From contig JAQQAK010000276.1 in the NCBI GenBank assembly GCA_028527945.1, positions 1 through 14,480 of the forward strand: 14,480 bases of DNA. The letters are read 5' to 3'. The notes beneath the pieces are model-generated. The model saw nothing but the letters and a program-made list of their open reading frames with translations, did no database searches and was not told the DNA's origin. This DNA is from Spirochaetaceae bacterium. GTDB lineage: Bacteria; Spirochaetota; Spirochaetia; UBA9216. The position numbers were made by a program, and so were the translations under genes. Numbering within the stretch: the first letter of the stretch is position 1; every line of letters begins with the position of its first letter. Of this stretch, positions 8,101 through 14,451 are shown in pieces.

Positions 8101-8346
8101 GTCGACTGGTCAAAGAGGCTAATAGATGTTGACCCTCTCTGTGAGCCAGCCTATAGACTTTTAATGATTTCAAGCGCGGCAATAGGAAATAGATCTGAGA
8201 TTCCAAGATTGTTTGATAAATTAAATAAAAAACTTCAGGCCTTTTATAAGGTAACAGCGGATGAAAAAACTGTTAAACTGAGAAATAAACTTTTAGAGGG
8301 ACAATTCCCTGAAAAGACAATGTGGGAAGAAGAAACAATTATATAG
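5134..8346 (+). CDS. STAND ATPase/MalT-like regulator with C-terminal winged helix and BTAD domain
   Basis: This 1070-residue protein is built like the large MalT/AfsR-type signal-transducing regulators. A nucleoside-triphosphatase module at the N-terminus has a P-loop (ASAGQGKT, 35-42), a Walker B strand (LYLILDD, 117-123) and a sensor-like LLSRE (about 152-156). A winged-helix segment at about 260-330 and a long helical TPR-like region to about 780 follow. From about 808 an OmpR-type winged helix begins (ITTLGSFNVFVKG, later SARDNLNTIIYRLRKLL), followed by a BTAD-type TPR domain to about 1058. Such proteins are inactive monomers that bind ATP and an inducer, oligomerise and activate promoters; the inducer here is unknown. 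The ATG has AAGGAG five bases upstream. It is divergent from the aminotransferase operon, its most likely target, and converges with the DUF4954-type gene. There are no membrane segments, so it is cytoplasmic. Confidence 0.85.
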   Translation: MSYLREFQPPALRKVQPRPRLYTYFEDKAVCIIEASAGQGKTAAVFDFITNEDHRCIWFKIQKKDSDYEILKKRMNNSLSAFFDNNKPATETEKPDNALSASKAFCKSIETKIPQDLYLILDDFEYINESEEACTFLEYLLESLSKKIHIILLSRETPKISFANLRSRKEIVELKNTDLAFNRDEIHSLIFNLYDMSFDSLVLERIIEVTDGWITPIIFLLEKISCLSRKEGEYLLENFLLSQSLPEIDDFLSTQVINTVSDELTKTVIKLSTVDNFTPELVEAVANRGGVEIIEQLQMINLFITIKDPATYKYSFNPVFKTYLETILEESDPKIIEKTYSDIADYYIDEENQKKAVEFLCKAGLYDKAKKHLIIQAEDLIKNNEYESINSLISAFPEDMQESDPYLSYYGAIVNNLMSPDTSRKKLLKLLYIFNSFEDYNRQATIYTVLLTNYFFFQTNTETIANIIDMAEEFLERNKNNITTEKKELLLALIPLGQWWIGRARKRAFEIALRAEETSSRLHNEEAYLCARLVLSKIYITQGDFNSAKKLLKKTEKLFSGGNLNLYNQYQSLCSFYLGDAFFYTGEISNAISQIHKSLSSSTDDFAFKPYLELNIVYYNLYLKDFSKADALYEKLKERNIGDNLYLKYNYEFLFEMLIAYRNKNKQRAKYYCKRLKEPENELLVNTDFPFSNLAIAEVSIFSEKKETATAYISSVLENVNIDEYPYPYVTLIALLGYIKHKEGAKKEAEQLFSEMNKIIQEKGYTNLEICDPDLLKKIAKISKNSVFESFPRLKHDRQLEKLSTSKYELEITTLGSFNVFVKGNEISADLLGGQKRVMDLLKLLIVNRKTGIMKERVYELFWPRYSYKSARDNLNTIIYRLRKLLKTKDDILYTDVNSIRFKENALITDADRFLDFIKLGDEAVKSGNNESSIKMYQSAIELYKGDFLENDLYFDFIRDERENLRAKFQDLLFRMIILSLNSAEYRNAVDWSKRLIDVDPLCEPAYRLLMISSAAIGNRSEIPRLFDKLNKKLQAFYKVTADEKTVKLRNKLLEGQFPEKTMWEEETII

Positions 8347-8371
8347 AACTTGCAATAAAACAAGTTCTATA
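8342..8371. terminator. Perfect hairpin between convergent genes, probable bidirectional terminator
   Basis: TATAGAACTTG (8342-8352) and CAAGTTCTATA (8361-8371) are perfectly complementary 11-bp arms around the 8-base loop CAATAAAA. The stop codons of both convergent genes, 8344-8346 on the plus strand and 8369-8367 on the minus strand, lie at mirror positions in the two arms. No strong U tract follows on either strand, so termination efficiency is uncertain. Confidence 0.6.
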
Positions 8372-10376
8372 ATGCCTCCAACTTCTTCTTTAGAGCTGCC
8401 GCTGTCTCTTTTTTAAGCTCAAGCCGCTCTTTAAGCTGAAGAATAAATTTATTAGATTCAGCATTACCTCTAACTTCGGTAAAATCTTTATATTTGTCTG
8501 CTTCATTTCCATCAATGCCAAAACCGACCATTGCTGTAGCACTAAATTCTTTCATAGCATCTTCACATCTCATACCATCAAGAATTTCTACGGCCTTTAT
8601 CCATTCATCAACAACCCTGATAATGTCATCAACCGAGAATTCATCAGATTTCTTTCCAAGCTCGTCTTCAAGACGCTCACACATCCAGGCAAGTTCATAC
8701 GCACTATAGTTATTGTGCATTTCTTTGAATCTTGCTTTTATTTCATCAAGCGAAGTAATCCGTTCTGTTTCAATGTCGTAAATCAGTTTATTAACAGCCT
8801 TCTCTGGAACAATAAGACCAGCCATATCTATCCACTGACTACAACCTTCAGCATCTCCGGTTTTAAACATAGCCCGGAGCTCTTCAACAGTACTGTAGCC
8901 ATTTTTCTGGAGCATAGAAACAAGAACATTACCAACAAATCTTCGTATTCCAAGGTCGTAGTATTCAATCCCCTTTAATAAAGAGGCTCTCGTAATCTTA
9001 ACACCATTATGATAATACTTTTGCGTTGAAGTTCCAGCTTGTTTGAAAAGTTTTTCAAGTAAAATCTTTCCTTGAAGCATTTTCTGAACAGTATAAGGAG
9101 AAAGAAGATAAAAAGTTATATTATCAAGAAAATCATCTTTCGAACCGAGGCGCTTGTCACGTCTTGGCCATTTTTTTGAATCTCTTATAGTACCTACACT
9201 TTTTATGTTCACACCAGGAACCAAGGCGCTTTCGTCATTCTCCTCAACAAGATAGCTAAAAGGAAAATCAGAAGTATCTGATTTAGCAGTGTGCCGCCCC
9301 ATAACAAGAGTAAAAGCTCCAATACGAGCAGGATAAACGATATATGAATTCGATGTAGTTTTTGTACCTCTCTCAAGTATGCCCTGATGAAGAGGCCCCA
9401 ACTTGTACATATGGTTACTTTGATTTGATCCCGAACCAGCATTTATAAATGAATAATATCCGGCAATTAGTAATGTAGATTTATGATGAGTAACAGTATA
9501 GGGACCGGCAAAAATAGAACAGGCCTCTCCATGAAACCCTCCACAATTAGCAAAAAACAAAGAATCCTGAGCCGAATACTGTTTAGAAAGTTCTGTCCCC
9601 TGCCCGATAAAACATTTTTCAATAATAACACCGTCAGTAATATTACAGCCACTAGCCATTATAAAATCATCAGCAATAACTCCGGCGCCAACAGTTGTAG
9701 GCGCAGAAGAAGAACTGTTCACAGTTCCATTATTAAGCCTGACAATTCCCTGAATATCAGCATGAGCTCCAATTTTAACATTAGAAATATTTCCGCAATT
9801 TGAAATATGAACATCAGAGCCTATTTCACCAAGCTCGGAACAAACAGACTCACAATATGAACCAATCATTGCTTTAAGCTTGTCTATAAGATCATTTTTA
9901 TTTCTGTATAAGGCGAGCATGTAAGCCTCATGAGAAGACAGCTTGTCATAAATAGGAACCCCGCGGCCGCCGGACTCATTTAAAACAGAAGCTTCAACTC
10001 CATTACCAAAAGTCTGTTTGCCAGAAACTTCAAGAGTATTAATTCCATCTATTACAACATTTTCTTTAACAATATAATTAGAAATATAATTTGAAACATT
10101 TCTTATATAAACGTTATTTTCAATAATGCAATTATGCAAAGCCGCATTATAAATTCCGCATTTTCTGCTAATTCCACAAGCAGACTCTATTCTGCCGTCC
10201 ATCAAACCAAGTCGAATATCACCATAAAAAGCAACATTCTTAAAACGTTCAGGTAAAAATTTCTTTACTACTTTTATTCTTTCCCAATCTTCACAAACGC
10301 ATCCCCGGGAAATCATTATTTCTATTTCATTCTTTTTTAAACTTCTATAATTATCTTTCAACTCTTCAAACGACAT
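8367..10376 (-). CDS. DUF4954-type protein with left-handed beta-helix (hexapeptide repeat) region
   Basis: From the ATG at 10376 the protein has 669 residues. A conserved N-terminus (YRSLKKNEIEIMISRGC, about 10-26) leads into many short strands with hexapeptide spacing at about 75-300 (for example DVHISNCGNISNVKIGAHAD). This is the left-handed beta-helix fold of sugar-nucleotide acyl- and nucleotidyltransferases. Conserved blocks such as NESGGRGVPIYD and PYTVTHHKSTLLIAGYYSF follow, then a helical C-terminal half ending in a lysine-rich helix. I recognise this as the DUF4954 family of spirochaetes and Bacteroidetes, which has no settled function; a role in sugar-nucleotide or envelope metabolism is only inferred from the fold. 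A TTG at 10412 could extend it by 12 residues, but neither start has a ribosome site, and the ATG fits the family N-terminus better. It is monocistronic, converging on the regulator gene. Confidence 0.8.
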   Translation of the reverse strand: MSFEELKDNYRSLKKNEIEIMISRGCVCEDWERIKVVKKFLPERFKNVAFYGDIRLGLMDGRIESACGISRKCGIYNAALHNCIIENNVYIRNVSNYISNYIVKENVVIDGINTLEVSGKQTFGNGVEASVLNESGGRGVPIYDKLSSHEAYMLALYRNKNDLIDKLKAMIGSYCESVCSELGEIGSDVHISNCGNISNVKIGAHADIQGIVRLNNGTVNSSSSAPTTVGAGVIADDFIMASGCNITDGVIIEKCFIGQGTELSKQYSAQDSLFFANCGGFHGEACSIFAGPYTVTHHKSTLLIAGYYSFINAGSGSNQSNHMYKLGPLHQGILERGTKTTSNSYIVYPARIGAFTLVMGRHTAKSDTSDFPFSYLVEENDESALVPGVNIKSVGTIRDSKKWPRRDKRLGSKDDFLDNITFYLLSPYTVQKMLQGKILLEKLFKQAGTSTQKYYHNGVKITRASLLKGIEYYDLGIRRFVGNVLVSMLQKNGYSTVEELRAMFKTGDAEGCSQWIDMAGLIVPEKAVNKLIYDIETERITSLDEIKARFKEMHNNYSAYELAWMCERLEDELGKKSDEFSVDDIIRVVDEWIKAVEILDGMRCEDAMKEFSATAMVGFGIDGNEADKYKDFTEVRGNAESNKFILQLKERLELKKETAAALKKKLEAL

Positions 10377-10383
10377 AAACTTA

Positions 10384-10412
10384 TTGATAACATCAAAAAC
10401 TTGTAAAATCAA
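10384..10412 (-). promoter_or_regulatory. Putative promoter of the DUF4954-type gene, nearly leaderless
   Basis: On the minus strand TTGATT (10412-10407) is followed by a 17-bp spacer and TATCAA (10389-10384). The ATG at 10376 starts eight bases after the -10 box, so the mRNA would have almost no leader, in keeping with the lack of a ribosome site. Only the -35 match is strong. Confidence 0.35.
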
Positions 10413-10532
10413 GGGTGTATAATTTTTTCGACAATAACAAACTTAACCGTTTTATAACAATTTAATAAAAAAGAGCTAACATTATAGAATTATAAATATT
10501 ATGGATATAAGAATTTATCAGATTAATACCCT

Positions 10533-10566
10533 TAAAAAACCAAAGGACAGAGGCTCCTAAGGTTTG
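10533..10566 (-). terminator. Rho-independent terminator of the sensor/flavoprotein/dehydrogenase operon
   Basis: On the minus-strand RNA, AAACC-TT-AGGA pairs with TCCT-TT-GGTTT around the loop GCCTCTG. An internal 2x2 T-T mismatch interrupts the stem, which runs directly into TTTTTT. It starts about 20 bases after the stop codon of the dehydrogenase gene. Confidence 0.7.
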
Positions 10567-10586
10567 GGTAAATATCTGATATTATT

Positions 10587-11546
10587 TTAATTTATACTGT
10601 ATTCAGACTTCATTCCTGATAAAACTTTCAACACATTAAGAGCTGCTTTAGTTTTAAGTTCCACAAGAGATTCTTCACTATACCAGGCGGCATGATCAGA
10701 AAGCGTAATATTTTCATAACATCTTAATGGGCTATCCATTGGTACAGGCTCTTTCTCATATACATCAAGCCCCGCCGCGGACAATTGCTTGTTAGCTAAT
10801 GCCTGACAAAGAGCTGCTTCATCAATAATGGCACCACGGGCTGTATTTATTAAAATTGAGCTTTTTTTCATCTTGCTAAACGCGGCAGAATCAAACATTT
10901 TTGTTGTATCAGAATTCAAGGGGCAATGAATTGATATACAATCACTTTCTGAAAGAAGTTCATCAAAACTTACCTTTTCTGAACCATATAAAGAAATCTG
11001 TTTTTCATCAGCCATTGGATCAAAAACGATTATTCTAGAAAAGCCCAAACCTGAAAGTTTTCTTATTAAACATTTTCCAATATGTCCAAATCCAACAATC
11101 CCCATAACCTTACCGGAAAGGCGAAAGCATGGATGATGGCTATGTAAATTCCAAAGCCCTTCACGAACCTTCCTGTCTCTATAACTTATTTTTCGAACAC
11201 AATTAAGAAGCAATGCCAAAGCATGATCTGAAGCATCTTCAGTAGCATAATCAGGAACATTACATACCGTTATTCCCTTTAGGGAAGCCGCCGCTACATC
11301 TACATTATCATAACCGACACCATAACGAGAAATCACTCGGCATTTATCCATCTCTGTAATGATTTCTGATGTTAAATTGAATAAATTACAAATAACACCG
11401 TCTGCTTCTTTCAATAATAAAATTGCATCTCTGTTATTTGCCGGAAAATGAATCTCAGGCTCTACGCCGATTTGTGATAATACGTCCTGCTCTTGTTTGT
11501 AGTCCGCATATCTATTATCAAGAATTACTACTTTAAAGTCTGCCAT
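10587..11546 (-). CDS. D-isomer-specific 2-hydroxyacid dehydrogenase (CtBP/phosphoglycerate dehydrogenase-like)
   Basis: The enzyme reduces 2-keto acids to D-2-hydroxyacids, or the reverse, with NAD(H). The 319 residues match the family length. The substrate-loop signature VISRYGVGYDNVD is at about 71-83. The nucleotide fold carries GFGHIG at 152-157, and aspartate 176 (VFDP) at the end of strand 2 suggests NAD rather than NADP. The catalytic set is complete: R237 in NTARG, E266 in DVYEKEP and H285 in LSDHAAW. The form resembles C-terminal-binding-protein-like dehydrogenases, so serine biosynthesis is less likely than an unknown hydroxyacid substrate. It is the last gene of the operon, 43 bp after the flavoprotein gene. 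The ATG at 11546 has no clear ribosome site, which suggests poor or coupled translation. A terminator follows. Confidence 0.9.
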   Translation of the reverse strand: MADFKVVILDNRYADYKQEQDVLSQIGVEPEIHFPANNRDAILLLKEADGVICNLFNLTSEIITEMDKCRVISRYGVGYDNVDVAAASLKGITVCNVPDYATEDASDHALALLLNCVRKISYRDRKVREGLWNLHSHHPCFRLSGKVMGIVGFGHIGKCLIRKLSGLGFSRIIVFDPMADEKQISLYGSEKVSFDELLSESDCISIHCPLNSDTTKMFDSAAFSKMKKSSILINTARGAIIDEAALCQALANKQLSAAGLDVYEKEPVPMDSPLRCYENITLSDHAAWYSEESLVELKTKAALNVLKVLSGMKSEYSIN

Positions 11547-11589
11547 TATTAAAGAATCGACAAAAAAACTTTGAACTAAACCAAAGTAT

Positions 11590-12159
11590 TCAGCTTATTT
11601 TATTTAAAAGCCAGGCTATATTATCTCCAAGATCTGACATAATTTTATTACCTTCAGTGTCTGCCTCAAAATCACCTGGAGCAGCAGACAAACTAACATT
11701 CCAATAAGTTGAACCTGGAATGATCATTTCCTGTATCAGAAAGAAATTATTAATAGCTTGAAACACATTCATACTTCCCGCACGCCTTGCAGGAACTACA
11801 GCTGCCCCAATTTTCCGCTTCAATAGACCTTTGCTTCTGCATACCCTGCCAGCTCTATCAATTAGAGCCTTTGTCTCCGTGGTAAGAGCTGAAAAATAAG
11901 TAGGAGAACCTATAATTACAGCATCTGCTTCTACCATTTTTTCAATACATGCATTTATTTTATCATCGTCTATCGCACACTTAATTTCAGCACTGCTTTT
12001 ACAAAACCCACAATTTATACAACCGCTGACAGCAGAGCCGCCAAGTTGAAAAAGTTCACAATCAACATCCTTTGCGTCAAGGCTGCTGAACACAGCTTTT
12101 ATCATAGAAGAAGTATTTCCATTAGAATTTGGACTTCCATTTATACCTATTACTTTCAT
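11590..12159 (-). CDS. NADPH-dependent FMN reductase-like iron-sulfur flavoprotein (flavodoxin fold)
   Basis: This 189-residue protein has the FMN-binding flavodoxin-like fold of the FMN reductase/Isf family. The phosphate-binding loop is GSPNSNGNTS (8-17), and GSPTYFSALTTETKALIDR at about 84-102 is the typical second FMN-contact segment. Four cysteines, C47, C50, C53 and C61, form CX2CX2CX7C, the compact motif that in archaeal and clostridial iron-sulfur flavoproteins holds a 4Fe-4S cluster. It would move electrons between a donor such as ferredoxin or NAD(P)H and a small oxidant; the partner is unknown. Its ATG overlaps the stop codon of the sensor gene (ATGA), and AAAGGATG lies just upstream, so translation is coupled to the sensor gene. 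It has no signal peptide and is cytoplasmic. Confidence 0.85.
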   Translation of the reverse strand: MKVIGINGSPNSNGNTSSMIKAVFSSLDAKDVDCELFQLGGSAVSGCINCGFCKSSAEIKCAIDDDKINACIEKMVEADAVIIGSPTYFSALTTETKALIDRAGRVCRSKGLLKRKIGAAVVPARRAGSMNVFQAINNFFLIQEMIIPGSTYWNVSLSAAPGDFEADTEGNKIMSDLGDNIAWLLNKIS

Positions 12160-13820
12160 TTTACATCCTTTCTAAAGTTTTTCACAAGAAGAACCTGATT
12201 TCCCTTGTTATTATATTCTACAGAATCAAAAACAGCCTGAGTCATAAGAATCCCCCGTCCATGCATAAGCTCTAATTGATTAACTTCGTCATGAATTCTG
12301 TTCATCATTTTATTATAATCAAATCCATTACCCATATCAGTTATTCTATAAATTACCTTCTCATCATTAAAAAAATAATCAATAGTAACTTTTTTATCAC
12401 GATATTCTGGAAGCTTCCTTCTTTCACCCATAAAATCAAAAAGACGCCCCTCTTCCTGCGCTTTTGTTTTTTCATCAAAACTGACATTAAGATTTCCATG
12501 TTCCATTGCGTTAACGATCATCTCATTAAGCCCCATTTTTATGAGCATAACATCACTTTCATCAAGACACCTATGAATATTGTCAGTTAAGCGATCTACT
12601 ATATCGCCAACCATAGCAATATAATTCTCAACTTTAAGAGTTAAACGCTCAGTGTTTACATATTCAAGAAGCTTGGATGCGGCGGCTGGCCAAGCCCGCC
12701 CGGCAAGTTCGAGTTTATCTCCATTCAGGATACAATCAAATCTGAAGTGATACTCAACAGGCTCCAAAGTAACCCAGTCTTTTATGTATGTATTAAATGA
12801 AAGCTTGTCACCGTTATTTTTAAGTTTCAAAAGACGTTCTTTAAAATATTGAAAGTCTGTCTCTTCATCAATTTCCTGCATATAAAAACAGTCAACAAAA
12901 TTAACAGGACCATCATTTAATTTAAAAAGTCTCTCTGCTTTTTGATTGGCTGATACGATTGTTAGCTCTTCTGATAAAGAAAATATAATTTCATCAGTAG
13001 CTTCAACAATTACAGAATACCTATTCTCAAAAGATTTTAATTCTTTTTTAGTCTTTCCAAGTAAAACATTGGCTGAAAAAACCTTGTAAAGAACTGCCGG
13101 TAGAAAAAACAACAGCATTATAGTAACACCAAGCACAAAACGTGAGAATCTATAATCATTCATAAAATAATTTATATTTGTATAAAGATATTGAATATCA
13201 TCAAAAGCACCCAAAACAGCAAAAATAATGCCAATAATATATAGACCTGTCTGCCACCTGCGTCTCTGCCTGATAAAAATAACAATTAAGGAAATTAGAA
13301 AAATAAAAATATAAGATAACAGAATATAATCACGTATTCTAAATAAAGGCCCTTCACCTCCCCTTGCAAAATCTTCAGGAGAAACCATAGGTAAAATTGT
13401 AGATCGTGTTACTGATACAAACAGTTCAGGCTTGATAAAAGCCACTGCTGTAAAACCTAATGTTAAAAACAACGCAATCCATATTAAAACCTTAAAGAAA
13501 ATTCTACTGGGTTTCTTATAAGGAAAAATATTTAATAAAAAATATGACAAGGATGCAAGTATTAACAGGATAACAGTTTGTTCTGTTCTGGAAACATAGC
13601 GGCCAAAAGTTATCAAGTCAAGCCAGCCACATATTATTATTATGTTTTCAGCTAAAACAAATAGCATTGAATTTAAAGAAAGCAAAGCTCCAGCTTTAAA
13701 AAGCTTATCTTTTGTTTGAATATAATAAATTAAATAAAGTACTGTTATGACCAGAAGCAATGTAAAACAATTCAATGTCAGTCCTAATTGCAACGAATCA
13801 GCTAAATTCCCTTCATACAT
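12156..13820 (-). CDS. 7TM sensor with PAS-like domain and RsbW-type ATPase domain
   Basis: The 554-residue protein has about seven N-terminal membrane helices (roughly 15-35, 43-65, 80-100, 108-128, 167-185, 190-210, 228-248). A short coil leads to a PAS-like domain (about 265-375, NRYSVIVEATDEIIFSL). The GHKL ATPase domain is C-terminal, with N box NEMIVNAMEHGN (432-443), DMGNG (495-499) and HGRGILM (520-526). No histidine-kinase H box precedes the N box; the linker looks like anti-sigma-factor kinases (HATPase_c_2), which phosphorylate serine on STAS-domain antagonists or act in partner switching. A signal sensed in the membrane or by the PAS domain would control that activity. The ATG at 13820 has AGGAAGG five bases upstream. 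It is the first gene of the operon with the flavoprotein and dehydrogenase. No STAS protein, phosphatase or response regulator is in the window. Confidence 0.82.
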   Translation of the reverse strand: MYEGNLADSLQLGLTLNCFTLLLVITVLYLIYYIQTKDKLFKAGALLSLNSMLFVLAENIIIICGWLDLITFGRYVSRTEQTVILLILASLSYFLLNIFPYKKPSRIFFKVLIWIALFLTLGFTAVAFIKPELFVSVTRSTILPMVSPEDFARGGEGPLFRIRDYILLSYIFIFLISLIVIFIRQRRRWQTGLYIIGIIFAVLGAFDDIQYLYTNINYFMNDYRFSRFVLGVTIMLLFFLPAVLYKVFSANVLLGKTKKELKSFENRYSVIVEATDEIIFSLSEELTIVSANQKAERLFKLNDGPVNFVDCFYMQEIDEETDFQYFKERLLKLKNNGDKLSFNTYIKDWVTLEPVEYHFRFDCILNGDKLELAGRAWPAAASKLLEYVNTERLTLKVENYIAMVGDIVDRLTDNIHRCLDESDVMLIKMGLNEMIVNAMEHGNLNVSFDEKTKAQEEGRLFDFMGERRKLPEYRDKKVTIDYFFNDEKVIYRITDMGNGFDYNKMMNRIHDEVNQLELMHGRGILMTQAVFDSVEYNNKGNQVLLVKNFRKDVK

Positions 13821-13856
13821 AAAAGCCTTCCTATATGCCAGTTTATTGAATCAAGA

Positions 13857-13950
13857 GTAAAAATCAAGTGGCCTTTTTCTTTACTCTATTATAGCCAATA
13901 TATAAAACCAAGTTTTAACATATTAATAAACCTCATTCCTTGATTTTTAC
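13857..13950. repeat. Perfect 12-bp inverted repeat spanning the divergent promoters
   Basis: GTAAAAATCAAG (13857-13868) and its exact complement CTTGATTTTTAC (13939-13950) are 70 bp apart. The right arm contains the proposed -35 box of the flavodoxin gene, and the left arm lies in the leader of the sensor operon. A candidate pair of sites for one regulator acting on both genes. Confidence 0.6.
13888..13893 (-). promoter_or_regulatory. -10 box of the sensor operon promoter
   Basis: A perfect TATAAT on the minus strand lies in the divergent control region, giving a start near 13881 and a leader of about 60 bases. The hexamer 17 bp upstream is AAAACT, a poor -35 box, which fits a promoter that depends on an activator. 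Confidence 0.5.
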
Positions 13951-13969
13951 CATAAAGCAGAGATAATAT
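13940..13969 (+). promoter_or_regulatory. Putative flavodoxin promoter
   Basis: TTGATT (13940-13945) is followed by 18 bp and TAATAT (13964-13969). The transcript would begin near 13976, almost at the AAGGAG ribosome site, so the leader is very short. The -35 box lies inside the right arm of the 12-bp inverted repeat. Confidence 0.4.
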
Positions 13970-13974
13970 TGAAA

Positions 13975-13980
13975 AAGGAG
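13975..13980 (+). promoter_or_regulatory. Ribosome binding site that fixes the flavodoxin start
   Basis: AAGGAG lies six bases before the ATG at 13987. An upstream in-frame TTG at 13969 would place this ribosome site inside the coding region and has none of its own, so it is not used as the start. Confidence 0.7.
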
Positions 13981-13986
13981 AAAATA

Positions 13987-14451
13987 ATGTCAAATAAACT
14001 GGTTTTATTTTATTCGAGAACAGGAACAACAAAACAAACAGCAGAAATGCTTGCGAACATTCTTGATTGCGATATTGCTGAAATAGTTTCAAAGAAGAAA
14101 TTTAGAGGCCCTATTGGATGGCTTTCAGCCGGAAGAACAGCAATGGCTGAAAAAGATGTTAACATTGTTGAACCAGAGATAACACCCGAAAATTATGAAC
14201 TGGTAATACTGTGTTCTCCAGTGTGGGCTTCACGAACTGCACCTCCAGCCAAAACATGGCTTTCTCAGAACTATGTAAAATGCAGTAAATTAGTTTACCT
14301 GCTAACCTTTGGCGGAAGCGGAGATAACAAAGCTTTTGAACAACTTGAAAGAATTGGTGGAAAGGCCGCTGCAACCATAAGTTTCTCAGACAAAGAACGA
14401 AAAGACCAGCTTTGGGCAGGCAAATTAAAAGAATTTGCTGACAAGCTTTAA
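13987..14451 (+). CDS. Small flavodoxin
   Basis: From the ATG at 13987 the protein has 154 residues, close to short-chain flavodoxins. It opens with the beta strand KLVLFYS and the FMN phosphate loop SRTGTTKQT (10-18). The segment LVILCSPVWASRTAPP (about 72-87) supplies the first isoalloxazine-stacking loop with a tryptophan, and LLTFGGSGDN (105-114) the later one. It has no transit or signal sequence and no cysteine cluster. It probably carries electrons in place of, or beside, ferredoxin. Its form is that of the flavodoxin-like group often annotated in anaerobes, whose partners vary. It is divergent from the sensor operon, whose second gene is another flavin-binding protein, and shares a control region with it. 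The last 29 bases of the window after its stop hold no recognisable element. Confidence 0.87.
   Translation: MSNKLVLFYSRTGTTKQTAEMLANILDCDIAEIVSKKKFRGPIGWLSAGRTAMAEKDVNIVEPEITPENYELVILCSPVWASRTAPPAKTWLSQNYVKCSKLVYLLTFGGSGDNKAFEQLERIGGKAAATISFSDKERKDQLWAGKLKEFADKL

Noticed and set aside
5134..8346. Evidence of an antibiotic or secondary-metabolite cluster because of the BTAD domain
   Set aside because: None of the flanking genes encodes a synthase, tailoring enzyme set or resistance factor of such a cluster.
12276..12590. Open frame on the plus strand inside the sensor gene, and similar frames inside the other genes
   Set aside because: They lie opposite or out of frame within strongly supported genes, have low-complexity composition and show no recognisable domain or ribosome site.
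13969..13986. Longer flavodoxin starting at TTG 13969
   Set aside because: The added residues are translated from the ribosome binding site itself (AAGGAG at 13975-13980).
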